From the NCBI GenBank assembly GCA_963631545.1, contig CAVGRN010000042.1, positions 1-20,625 of the forward strand: 20,625 bases of DNA. Reading direction: 5' to 3'. This stretch comes from UBA1181 sp963631545 (GTDB taxonomy: Bacteria > Bacteroidota > Bacteroidia > Bacteroidales > Paludibacteraceae). The notes under the pieces were generated by a model. It made no database searches. It worked only from the letters and a program-made list of their open reading frames with translations, and was not told the origin of the DNA. The position numbers and the translations under genes are program-made. This document shows, piece by piece, positions 7,887 through 15,216 of the stretch (positions are counted from its first letter, which is position 1; each line of letters opens with the position of its first letter).

Positions 7887-8672
7887 ATGCAGATACGAGA
7901 CATCCTGAACGAAATTGAAGCCTTCGCCCCACTCCGCTACCAAGAGTCATACGACAACAGCGGTCTGCAAGTGGGCGACGACACACAGGAGGTGCGCGGT
8001 GTACTTCTATGCATCGACATCACCGAGCAGGTGTTGGACGAAGCCATAGAAAAAGGTTGCAACCTCATTATCGCACACCACCCTCTGCTGTTCCGCGGCA
8101 TCAAGAAAATCACCCCGACGGATGCCACCGCACGCTGCATCATCAAGGCAGTACAGAACCAAATCACACTCTACGCCAGCCACACCAATATGGACAAAGC
8201 ACCACACGGCGTCAGCTTCAAAACCGCACAAAAATTAGGCATCCAAGCGGAGCGTCCCTTAGTGCCAGAGGCAGCCGACCCCACCTTCGGGTTGGGCATC
8301 ATCGGCACACTTCCACAAGCAGAAGACGCACACGTCTTTCTGCTGAGGGCGAAGCGTACCCTCCAACTCGGCGCACTGCGGCACAGCGACATCCCCAACG
8401 GGAAAAAGGTGCGACGCATAGCCCTTTGCGGCGGCTCTGCTTTCGAGTTCTACACCAACGCCGCACGCGAGGGAGCAGACCTCTACCTCACCGCCGATGT
8501 CAAATACCACCAATTCTTCGAGGCGACTGGAAGCACCATTTTGGCAGACATCGGTCATTTTGAGTCCGAGCAATTCACAAAAGACATCTTTTATGAAATA
8601 CTTTCAAAAATTAATGCTAACTTTGCGGTGATTTTTTCAGACAGAAAAACTAATCCGATAAATTACATATAA
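7887..8672 (+). CDS. Nif3-like dinuclear metal-centre protein
   Basis: This 261-residue member of the Nif3/YbgI (NGG1p-interacting factor 3-like) family is a hexameric protein with a two-metal site. Proposed ligands are visible: H64 and H65 (IIAHHPLLFRG), H99 and D103 (SHTNMD), and H224 and E228 (IGHFESE). Its biochemical role is unsettled; GTP cyclohydrolase-like activity has been suggested for relatives. Many Bacteroidetes and Gram-positive homologues are about 365 residues because of a PII-like insert; this copy is of the short, insert-free class. It begins 1 nt after the phosphoesterase stop and ends 4 nt before the zinc-ribbon gene, a pairing common in Bacteroidales. Confidence 0.92.
   Translation: MQIRDILNEIEAFAPLRYQESYDNSGLQVGDDTQEVRGVLLCIDITEQVLDEAIEKGCNLIIAHHPLLFRGIKKITPTDATARCIIKAVQNQITLYASHTNMDKAPHGVSFKTAQKLGIQAERPLVPEAADPTFGLGIIGTLPQAEDAHVFLLRAKRTLQLGALRHSDIPNGKKVRRIALCGGSAFEFYTNAAREGADLYLTADVKYHQFFEATGSTILADIGHFESEQFTKDIFYEILSKINANFAVIFSDRKTNPINYI
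8618..8625 (+). promoter_or_regulatory. Promoter-like -7 box inside the 3' end of the Nif3-like gene
   Basis: TAACTTTG is identical to the -7 box at 5240-5247 and lies 52 nt upstream of the zinc-ribbon start codon. No good TTTG is found at the -33 distance. The surrounding coding sequence is unusually AT-rich (8600-8676) although the encoded C-terminus still looks like the family. Confidence 0.4.
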
Positions 8673-8676
8673 GAAT

Positions 8677-9441
8677 ATGTCAGAGAAAGAAACTAAGGAG
8701 ATTTCTGTGGAAGAGAAACTGAAAGCACTCTTCGATTTGCAGTTGGTGAATTCCGAAATTGACAAAATAAAGACTTTGAGAGGCGAACTTCCGTTAGAGG
8801 TTCAGGACTTGGAGGATGAAATCACAGGCTTGAACACCCGCCTTGACAACCTGAACGCAGAGATCAGGGAGGTTGAAAGTGAAATTTCCGGAAGAAAAGG
8901 CGAAATCGAGAACGCAAAGATGCTCATCTCGAAATACCAAGAGCAACAGAACGATGTGAAAAACAACCGTGAGTATGAGAACCTCTCTAAGGAGATAGAG
9001 TTCCACTCGCTCGACATCGAACTGCACGAGAAGAAAATCCGCGAGGCAAAAAAACATATCGAGGCAATCAAAGAGGAGTTCGAAAAAACGAAAGAGAACA
9101 TCGAAGACCGCAAGGAAGACCTCAACCTCAAGAAACAAGAGTTGGACGAAATCGTTTCGGAAACGAAGCAAGAAGAGGAAAGACTTCGCGACAGAGGCAA
9201 AGAAATTGAGGAGAAAATAGAAGAGCGTTTGCTCGCCGCATTCAAGAGAATCCGCAAAAACGCACGCAACGGTCTGGCTATCGTCCCTGTGGAACGCGAC
9301 GCTTGCGGTGGCTGCTTCAACAAGATTCCGCCTCAACGCCAGTTGGACATCCGCCTTCGCAAAAAGGTCATCGTTTGCGAGTACTGCGGACGAATCCTCA
9401 TCGACCCAGAAATGGCCAGCGAGGAGAAAGTAAAGGAATAA
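8677..9441 (+). CDS. Coiled-coil C4-type zinc-ribbon protein (CT398-like)
   Basis: This is a 254-residue cytosolic protein. Residues about 10-195 are almost pure charged heptad sequence (for example KELSKEIEFHSLD-like stretches), predicting a long antiparallel coiled coil. The C-terminus carries a zinc ribbon with C210-GG-C213 and C234-EY-C237. This is the zf-RING_7/PF02591 arrangement known from Chlamydia CT398 and Helicobacter HP0958, which have been linked to RNA binding or to sigma-54 and flagellar factors; the role in non-motile Bacteroidales is not known. It is the last gene of the 5287-9441 run and may also use the internal promoter at 8618. Confidence 0.88.
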   Translation: MSEKETKEISVEEKLKALFDLQLVNSEIDKIKTLRGELPLEVQDLEDEITGLNTRLDNLNAEIREVESEISGRKGEIENAKMLISKYQEQQNDVKNNREYENLSKEIEFHSLDIELHEKKIREAKKHIEAIKEEFEKTKENIEDRKEDLNLKKQELDEIVSETKQEEERLRDRGKEIEEKIEERLLAAFKRIRKNARNGLAIVPVERDACGGCFNKIPPQRQLDIRLRKKVIVCEYCGRILIDPEMASEEKVKE

Positions 9442-9449
9442 TCCCCAAC

Positions 9450-9474
9450 CGGTGGATTTTCAAAAAAACCACCG
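9450..9474 (+). terminator. Weak hairpin after the zinc-ribbon gene
   Basis: CGGTGG (9450-9455) pairs with CCACCG (9469-9474), and the TTTT and AAAA inside the loop can extend the stem. No T-tract follows, so by itself it is unlikely to be a full terminator. Confidence 0.4.
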
Positions 9475-9491
9475 AATTGTGAAAAATAAAT

Positions 9492-9529
9492 GAGCGGACG
9501 CAATCACCAGTTGGTTGCGTCCGCTCTTT
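9492..9529. terminator. Strong terminator hairpin between convergent genes
   Basis: GAGCGGACGCAA (9492-9503) pairs perfectly with TTGCGTCCGCTC (9515-9526), and three further pairs including a wobble extend it inward. On the plus strand only TTT follows. On the minus strand the stem is followed by ATTTATTTTT, so it fits best as the terminator of the coiled-coil gene at 9557-11659 and a stop signal for both directions. Confidence 0.8.
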
Positions 9530-9556
9530 GTGTCGTCGCTGTGTCATCTAACGACA

Positions 9557-11659
9557 TTAGATTTCAATGCTCTTTTCTCCTCTCAGCATCATATCAAAAT
9601 CATTCTCCGTAAGGTCTGACTCACGCTGGTTGGTGAGGGCGAGCAACGCCTTGCGCAGGTCTTCCTTGTTTGTAGAATTGTTGGCGCGCTGCACCGCCTG
9701 CATAACGACTGCGCTCTTCTTGTCAATTTGCGCCATTGTGCGTTGGAACTCACTCTTCAACTTTTCAAACTCCTCATTGTAGGCTTCTCGTGTGAGTTGC
9801 GACTTTATCTGCTCGCTTTGCAGATAGGAGAAATTACGTAAGATTTCGGAAGCTTTCGCCACCGCTTCCTGCACGCATTTCGTCTGCTCTGGTGTCATAA
9901 CACCCTCCAAATCCAACTCTTTCAAAACAGAATGAGAAATGCTTTCGCCATTTTTCTCCAAAGTAGCGCAAGTGTCGTTCACAAAACTATTCAGTTGATT
10001 TTCTACGTGTTTCGGCAATTGATATTCAATCTCCTTGATCGTCCGCACATTGAGCAGACTCTCGTCCAAACGGTTTTCCAGAACAGATTTTCCGGCATGC
10101 AACATCGTTATAAGGTTTTTGAGGTGTTTCAGCACCACCAATTTCTGTTTGCCATCGCACACCAAATTCTCGGCAATTTTCTTATTGATTTTCGACAGTT
10201 TCACCTTCAAATCGTCATACTCGCGTTTATCGCGTTCCAAACTATCACGGTGGGATTTCAAGTCCTGTTCCGCCTCGTAGACATCCGCTTTCGTTTCCTC
10301 ATACGCATCAACAAGCACGCCATTGTTTTTGTCCCACTCGTAGAGTTTTTTCTCGTACCCCTTCGTTCCGAAGAGTTTTCCCACGAAAGATGGCTCGGCA
10401 GGTTTCTCCTTCATCGCTTTGTCGTAGAGGTCTTTCTTTGCGGTGAGCAGTCCGTTACGGTCGGCAATGAGGTTGCTGAAAAAGTGTATCCACTCGTTAT
10501 GGTCGTTAATGGATTGTTCCAACGATTTCAGTCGGTTCAATATCTCGTCGCGCTGCGATTTCAGACTCTTCGATTCGTCCGTGTAGATATTCTCCAAAAT
10601 GTTCTCGAGGTCGTCCGTCATCAGTTGATCGCAATACCGCAGGAAAGCGTCCGCTTGCGGAATGTAGACATCGTTCATCGTCTTATGGATTGCAGCCACG
10701 CGCATCAAGTCAGACTGTATCAACATTCTGTCTTTCACAATGCTGTCTTCAAACTTCAGAAGTTCCCGCTCCATCTGCGTGGTTTTCGCGGCGGCGTCTA
10801 AATAATGGTTGAGGAACGAGAATGCTGCGGCAACCAATCCGCCGTACACACCGCCCTTGCCCAATGCCTTGCTACTCTTCATCCACACTGGCACGCTCGA
10901 CATTGTCTTCTGAAAATGGTCGGCAATCTCGCCAATGAGCAGTGTGCAGTTCTCGTCCAACTTGTCGAATTGCAATTGCCTATCCGATTGCATCAGTTTG
11001 ACATCCAACCACTTAATGCTATTGAAATCAAAAAGATTCGGTGCAATAACCTTGATGGAGTCGCCGAAAATATCGACAAGCGCAGAAGAATACTGAAGGA
11101 ACTTGCTGTTGATGGAACTGCGGAGCAAGAGGAAGTCGCGCACATCCGTCTTGACGCAATCCTCCGCCGTCTGATACTCGCCCACCATTTTCCCATAGTT
11201 CTGCATAAGAACCGCACCCTTACTTTGAATCCTTTCAATATCGCCGTAGCCACTCAATTCTTTTGCAATCGACAACGATATAGAATCAACATCCAACACA
11301 GTGCGCACCTCCTTCTGGGCAGACTCAATGGCGGCATCAGCCTTGTGAAGGTCGCTACGAACCAAGGATAACGCCTGCGAATGGTTTCCATCGTCCAACG
11401 AAACATTCAACTCGTGCATCTCTACAACACTCGCCCCTTCGTTGTTGGAAACCACCGTGGAGCGGATTAGCGGCGAATCGCCATACGCCTTGTACGCGCC
11501 ATAAACCGCCTCGCTGAGCGCAGCCCCATCCTGAATGTCTATTTTGTATTTAGACTGAAGAATGGCAGCCAAGTCCGACCGCGTTATCGTCGCATTGTCG
11601 GCACGCTGCTTCTCCACAATCTCCATTATCGAAACATATAGTTCTTTTCCCTTTCCCAT
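9557..11659 (-). CDS. Large coiled-coil protein of unknown function
   Basis: I do not recognise this 700-residue protein. The N-terminal 60 residues look like a small helical domain (TITRSDLAAILQSKYKIDIQ, then ALSEAVYGAYKAYGDS). Residues about 95-255 and 293-700 are mostly long amphipathic helices with coiled-coil character. Between them sits one glycine/alanine-rich hydrophobic segment, GKGGVYGGLVAAAFSFLNHY (267-286). A lysine- and proline-rich connector with FVGKLFGTKGYEKKL (425-439) interrupts the second coil. There is no signal peptide and no P-loop (GKGG is not followed by S/T in a Walker context), so it is not a dynamin or SMC-type ATPase. A long helical bundle with one hydrophobic patch resembles alpha-helical pore-forming proteins in outline only. 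It follows a small membrane-protein gene on the same strand by 26 nt and is probably co-transcribed with it. Confidence 0.85.
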   Translation of the reverse strand: MGKGKELYVSIMEIVEKQRADNATITRSDLAAILQSKYKIDIQDGAALSEAVYGAYKAYGDSPLIRSTVVSNNEGASVVEMHELNVSLDDGNHSQALSLVRSDLHKADAAIESAQKEVRTVLDVDSISLSIAKELSGYGDIERIQSKGAVLMQNYGKMVGEYQTAEDCVKTDVRDFLLLRSSINSKFLQYSSALVDIFGDSIKVIAPNLFDFNSIKWLDVKLMQSDRQLQFDKLDENCTLLIGEIADHFQKTMSSVPVWMKSSKALGKGGVYGGLVAAAFSFLNHYLDAAAKTTQMERELLKFEDSIVKDRMLIQSDLMRVAAIHKTMNDVYIPQADAFLRYCDQLMTDDLENILENIYTDESKSLKSQRDEILNRLKSLEQSINDHNEWIHFFSNLIADRNGLLTAKKDLYDKAMKEKPAEPSFVGKLFGTKGYEKKLYEWDKNNGVLVDAYEETKADVYEAEQDLKSHRDSLERDKREYDDLKVKLSKINKKIAENLVCDGKQKLVVLKHLKNLITMLHAGKSVLENRLDESLLNVRTIKEIEYQLPKHVENQLNSFVNDTCATLEKNGESISHSVLKELDLEGVMTPEQTKCVQEAVAKASEILRNFSYLQSEQIKSQLTREAYNEEFEKLKSEFQRTMAQIDKKSAVVMQAVQRANNSTNKEDLRKALLALTNQRESDLTENDFDMMLRGEKSIEI

Positions 11660-11685
11660 AATATAAAATATTGTTTTTTAGAAAA

Positions 11686-12213
11686 TTATCTTACAAAATA
11701 AACAATAAGCGCGACAATCACGGCAACAACAACCAAGCACACCGACGAAAGGATGTTCACCCTCCGCTGCGCCTCTTTGTTGCCCTCAACGAACCCCTTG
11801 ATGAGGTTTTTGTTGATATAGTTGGCACAAAACACAAAGTCGACCGCACTACCAACGACAGGAATGAAACCCACCACGGCATCCACCAACGCAACCGTCA
11901 GCACCGCCGCCGTCAGCCGCAGAGAACGGACAACGAAAAGACTGATGTAAACATACACCAAACTGACGAGCGACATCAGCAAATCGCCCCCCATTTCAAG
12001 AAATCCCAACACACCATCCAGGATATCCAAGCCGAAAGAGAAACCGGAGATGAAAACCTCGTATGTGCCGTTTTTCTCAATCTCTGCCCTACGCTCTGCC
12101 ACCTTGGCAGCCTCGCGTTCCGCCTTTTCAAGAGACTTGCGTTCCCGCTCTTTCTGCTTGTCCGACTTAAGGTTCAGCTGCGACCTCGTTTCTTCTCTTC
12201 TTTGGTTTGCCAT
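11686..12213 (-). CDS. DUF4112-like small membrane protein
   Basis: This protein has 175 residues. Residues 1-48 are highly charged (Arg/Lys/Glu) and likely a cytoplasmic helix. Hydrophobic segments lie at about 60-95, 98-122 and 155-173. The sequence DAVVGFIPVVGSAVDF (111-126), followed by an NYINKNLI-type stretch, matches the conserved core of DUF4112 proteins (LIPVVGDxVD pattern). No function is established for that family. It is the first gene of a two-gene minus-strand unit with the 700-residue coiled-coil gene, which suggests that it anchors or partners that protein at the membrane. A weak -7-like TAACTTTC (12245-12252 on the minus strand) lies about 35 nt upstream. Confidence 0.82.
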   Translation of the reverse strand: MANQRREETRSQLNLKSDKQKERERKSLEKAEREAAKVAERRAEIEKNGTYEVFISGFSFGLDILDGVLGFLEMGGDLLMSLVSLVYVYISLFVVRSLRLTAAVLTVALVDAVVGFIPVVGSAVDFVFCANYINKNLIKGFVEGNKEAQRRVNILSSVCLVVVAVIVALIVYFVR

Positions 12214-12421
12214 TTCAATGTCTGCTTTTTGTTTAACGATAAGCGAAAGTTAGCACAAAAAATGTTGGAAAAGGATTTTGACGCACAATTTTTAGGACGA
12301 AAAATAAAACCGTCGCACAAATAGTTGCATCGCACAAAAATAAAACACTTTTCGAAGAGCCACCCCCAACTGATTTGGCTTAAAAAACTAATTTTGCATC
12401 GGCAAGCACGTTGCCAGTTTT

Positions 12422-12450
12422 TTTGTGATAGCCGTAAAAGATTAAATTTA
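12422..12450 (+). promoter_or_regulatory. Probable promoter of the DUF3089 lipoprotein gene
   Basis: TTTG (12422-12425), a 17-nt spacer and TAAATTTA (12443-12450, one mismatch to TAnnTTTG) lie just upstream of ATG 12469. An alternative exact -7 box, TAATTTTG at 12389-12396, lacks a well-spaced -33 element. Confidence 0.4.
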
Positions 12451-12468
12451 GCAAATATTCTAACAAAA

Positions 12469-13527
12469 ATGAAACATACTTTTTCTCTGATGATTCTATG
12501 CCTCGCCTTGCTGCACGGCAGCACGGCTTGCAATGATAAAAACAGATGCGTTGAAGAAGAAACACCCGACTCCACCTCCCTAAACTGGGAAGACAAAGGG
12601 CTTTGGTTTGAAGGCGACATAAGATTAGGCAACACCGACGAGGCTTTCCCCGACGTGTTCTACCTACTGCCCACCTGCATCACCGCCTGGGACGATGAGG
12701 ACGGCAACAAGCACTACAACGCAGACCCAAGCAACCCCACACACCGCCAGGCGTGGCAACTCTCCGCAGAGTTGGCTGACACCATCTTCGCAACCCACGC
12801 CAACCTCTACCTCCCCTACTACCGCCAAGCCACATTCGACGCTCTGCAAGGCGACCACGCAGAAGAGGCGTGCCGAATGGCAACGCACGATGCCTTGGAG
12901 GCATTCAACTACTATCTGACGCACCACAACCACAACCGCCCATTCATCCTCGCCGGGTACAGCCAAGGCGGAATGTTAGTCAAAAACATCCTGAAAAGTA
13001 TGGACGACGACACCTACCAACGCCTGATTGCCGCCTACGTCGTGGGCTACGGCATCACAGCCGCAGACACTGTGACACAACCGGGACACCGCACATCGCA
13101 CGTCAAACTGGCGCATGACTCCACCTCGCTCGGCGTAACCATCAATTTCAACAGTGTTACAAACGCCAACGCCATCTGTCCATTGGTTTGCAATGGGAAC
13201 ATCGCCTGCATCAATCCTGTGTCGTGGACAACCGACTCCACTCCTGCAGTACTTCTCGCACCTGGTAAATCTCCAAAAACAGACGACGCACGCTTCCCTT
13301 ACGGAACGGCGGCAGTGGCACAAGACGGCAATCAAGCGGTAACCGTAAGCGTCGACCCCGGACAGCAAGTCCTCATCGTCGGCGGAGTAGACCCACAACG
13401 ATATTTTCTTCCATCCCTGCAAGGATTTTTCTCTTTGGGCAACCTACACTTGCAAGAATTGTTTTTCTACGCCGATCACCTAAGACATAACGTGTTGCTT
13501 CGCAGTGAAATCTCAAAAAACAAATAA
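12469..13527 (+). CDS. DUF3089 alpha/beta-hydrolase lipoprotein
   Basis: The open frame extends back to 12325, but ATG 12469 gives a clean lipoprotein signal, MKHTFSLMILCLALLHGSTA followed by Cys21, so the protein is 352 residues with a lipid-anchored N-terminus. The body matches DUF3089: PDVFYLLPTC (61-70), a long helical region with PYYRQATFDAL, and the nucleophile elbow LAGYSQGG with Ser165. It is most likely an envelope-facing serine hydrolase; the substrate is unknown. The -3 residue of the lipobox is Ser rather than Leu, which is tolerated. It starts about 255 nt from the divergent membrane-protein gene and is followed by a hairpin with a UUCG loop. Confidence 0.85.
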   Translation: MKHTFSLMILCLALLHGSTACNDKNRCVEEETPDSTSLNWEDKGLWFEGDIRLGNTDEAFPDVFYLLPTCITAWDDEDGNKHYNADPSNPTHRQAWQLSAELADTIFATHANLYLPYYRQATFDALQGDHAEEACRMATHDALEAFNYYLTHHNHNRPFILAGYSQGGMLVKNILKSMDDDTYQRLIAAYVVGYGITAADTVTQPGHRTSHVKLAHDSTSLGVTINFNSVTNANAICPLVCNGNIACINPVSWTTDSTPAVLLAPGKSPKTDDARFPYGTAAVAQDGNQAVTVSVDPGQQVLIVGGVDPQRYFLPSLQGFFSLGNLHLQELFFYADHLRHNVLLRSEISKNK

Positions 13528-13531
13528 AAAT

Positions 13532-13557
13532 GGATGTTCTTCGGAACACCTCCTTTT
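13532..13557 (+). terminator. UUCG-loop hairpin after the DUF3089 gene
   Basis: GGATGTTC (13532-13539) pairs with GAACACC (13544-13550) with one bulged A, closed by a C(TTCG)G tetraloop. TCCTTTT follows. It is short but stable, so a moderate terminator is likely. Confidence 0.55.
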
Positions 13558-13591
13558 ACAAAAACATACGAGGAGAATCGCAGTCGAAGTG

Positions 13592-13620
13592 TTTCATTAA
13601 GGCAAAATAAAGTATATTTG
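13592..13620 (+). promoter_or_regulatory. Promoter of the glucosaminidase gene
   Basis: TATATTTG (13613-13620) is an exact -7 box, with TTTC (13592-13595) 17 nt upstream as an approximate -33 element. The implied transcript start near 13626 falls before ATG 13636, which helps choose the start codon. Confidence 0.6.
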
Positions 13621-13635
13621 CAAAAAATGTACAAT

Positions 13636-14430
13636 ATGACGCTAAGGAAACTCATCATAGCCCTTGCCGGCGCAGTGGCAGTTTTTTCGGTTCAGGCGAA
13701 AATCAGCAAAAACACCACCTACTCGAATTACATCGAGAAATACGCTCCCATTGCCATCGTGAAAATGCAAGAGCATGGCATCCCCGCCAGCATAACACTG
13801 GCGCAAGGCGTGTTAGAATCGGGCGGCGGGCAAAGCGAACTCGCCAAGAAAAGCAACAACCACTTCGGGATAAAGTGCGGGAACGACTGGGACGGCGACA
13901 AAGTCTACCACGACGACGACAAGAAGCACGAGTGCTTCCGCAAATACAAATCTGCCGAACTCTCTTTCGAAGACCACTCAAAATTCCTAATGAAAAGTCG
14001 CTACCAAAAACTCTTCGAGTTGGACGTGCGCGACTACAAAGGATGGGCGAAGGGCTTAAAGGAGTGCGGATACGCCACCGATGCCAACTATGCGAAACGA
14101 CTCATCGAAATCATTGAGGCATACGAATTATACAATTACGACAAAGGATTGGTTACACCCATCCACCGCGACTCAAACAACGTGATTGCACCATCGCCCA
14201 CCCAGCACACCAGCTCCATGGGCTACATCCTCGCCTACAACACCCACGAAGTGTCCGTTTCCGGCACAAACAAAATCGTGAAAGCAGAACAGGGGGACAC
14301 CTACGCCTCCATCGCAAAGGAGTTTGGCCTGCGGAAGTGGCAAATCAGACGCTACAACAACATCGGACGGAAAGACGGCAAAGAACCCACTGTGGGCGAA
14401 AACGTCATCATCGGTCGGGCAAAGAAATAA
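13636..14430 (+). CDS. Secreted glucosaminidase with LysM domain
   Basis: Starting at ATG 13636 the protein has 264 residues and a classic signal peptide (MTLRKLIIALAGAVAVFSVQ-A, cleavage after residue 21). ATG 13627 is also possible. The open frame back to 13534 would place the promoter inside the gene and bury the signal peptide. Residues about 30-165 are a mannosyl-glycoprotein endo-beta-N-acetylglucosaminidase-like (PF01832) domain with the catalytic Glu61 in AQGVLESGGGQSELA and NNHFGIKC. A LysM-like peptidoglycan-binding repeat lies at 216-264 (QGDTYASIAKEFGL...YNNI). The predicted role is hydrolysis of peptidoglycan glycan strands in the periplasm during growth or division. Confidence 0.92.
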   Translation: MTLRKLIIALAGAVAVFSVQAKISKNTTYSNYIEKYAPIAIVKMQEHGIPASITLAQGVLESGGGQSELAKKSNNHFGIKCGNDWDGDKVYHDDDKKHECFRKYKSAELSFEDHSKFLMKSRYQKLFELDVRDYKGWAKGLKECGYATDANYAKRLIEIIEAYELYNYDKGLVTPIHRDSNNVIAPSPTQHTSSMGYILAYNTHEVSVSGTNKIVKAEQGDTYASIAKEFGLRKWQIRRYNNIGRKDGKEPTVGENVIIGRAKK

Positions 14431-14463
14431 ATGAATTTTTTGAAACAATAAAAACAAAATAAC

Positions 14464-15078
14464 ATGACTATAGATAGCAACAAATTCATCGGAAAAAACA
14501 AATTCGTAGCGATTAGTTACAAACTCTACGTATTCGACGAAGAAGATCCTTCTAAAAGAGAACTTTGGGAGGAAGCCCCTGAGGACGCACCGTTTAAGTT
14601 CACTTGCGGATTAGGAATGGTGATCGATAATCTTGAGAGAAGCCTCGTCGGACTATACGAGGGCGACCTGTTCAGCATCCCCCTTCTCAAAGAAGACGCC
14701 TACGGGGATTATGAAGATGGACGCGTCGTAGAATTAGAAAAAAAGATATTCTGTGTGGACGGAAATTTCGATGACGAATACATAAAAGAAGGTAATATCG
14801 TTCCGATGATGGATGCCGATGGCAACCGTATGTACGGAATCGTCTTGGAAGTGGGAAAAGACAAGGTAAAAATGGACTTCAACCATCCATTGGCAGGAGA
14901 GAACCTCCTCTTCGTCGGGAAAGTGGTAGAAGTGCGCGACGCCACCCCAGAAGAAATCGCAGTGGCTACCAAACCCCACAAATGCGGCAGTTGCAGCGGT
15001 AGCTGCGGAGATTGCGAAGGCGGATGCGGCGGAGGTAACGAGGGTTGCAACGGCGGATGCGGCAACTGCGGCAACTAA
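14464..15078 (+). CDS. slyD: SlyD-type FKBP peptidyl-prolyl isomerase with Cys-rich tail
   Basis: This 204-residue protein has a two-part body: an FKBP domain with an inserted 'insert-in-flap' region (DAPFKFTCGLGMVIDNLE, then LVGLYEGD near residues 62-69, DFNHPLAGENLLFVGKVVEV near 137-157). This is the SlyD arrangement, which folds proteins in the cytosol and delivers nickel in some bacteria. The C-terminus from residue 170 is a Gly/Cys tail with eight cysteines (174, 177, 181, 184, 188, 195, 199, 202). E. coli SlyD instead has a His-rich tail. Metal binding through thiolates is likely. It starts 33 nt after the glucosaminidase gene and may be co-transcribed with it. Confidence 0.92.
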   Translation: MTIDSNKFIGKNKFVAISYKLYVFDEEDPSKRELWEEAPEDAPFKFTCGLGMVIDNLERSLVGLYEGDLFSIPLLKEDAYGDYEDGRVVELEKKIFCVDGNFDDEYIKEGNIVPMMDADGNRMYGIVLEVGKDKVKMDFNHPLAGENLLFVGKVVEVRDATPEEIAVATKPHKCGSCSGSCGDCEGGCGGGNEGCNGGCGNCGN

Positions 15079-15155
15079 TTTGCCACATACAACAAGGGGG
15101 AATTTTTTTTCATTCTCCTAATGGGAAAGAATTTTGAATGATAAAACCCAAACAG

Positions 15156-15192
15156 TCAAGGGTTAGTGTACCGCAAGCGCACTAACCCTTGA
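15156..15192. other. 13-bp perfect inverted repeat between slyD and aroC
   Basis: TCAAGGGTTAGTG (15156-15168) pairs perfectly with CACTAACCCTTGA (15180-15192) around an 11-nt loop that itself contains CGC-AA-GCG. No T-tract follows, so it is a poor intrinsic terminator. It lies 24 nt before ATG 15217 and could sit in the aroC leader, given a -7-like GAATTTTG at 15129-15136 (one mismatch). Confidence 0.75.
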
Positions 15193-15216
15193 TGCAAAAA
15201 CCACCTAAATCTCACA

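Noticed and set aside
9932..10801. Plus-strand 289-residue ORF
   Set aside because: It is antisense to the coiled-coil gene, and its Phe/Val/Gln-rich translation is the expected mirror of heptad-coding DNA.
9557..11659. Dynamin-like or SMC-like ATPase
   Set aside because: No Walker A or Walker B motif; the GKGG at 267 is in a hydrophobic segment and lacks the following S/T and P-loop context.
12325..12468. N-terminal extension of the DUF3089 protein
   Set aside because: It would bury a clear lipoprotein signal peptide and covers promoter-like sequence.
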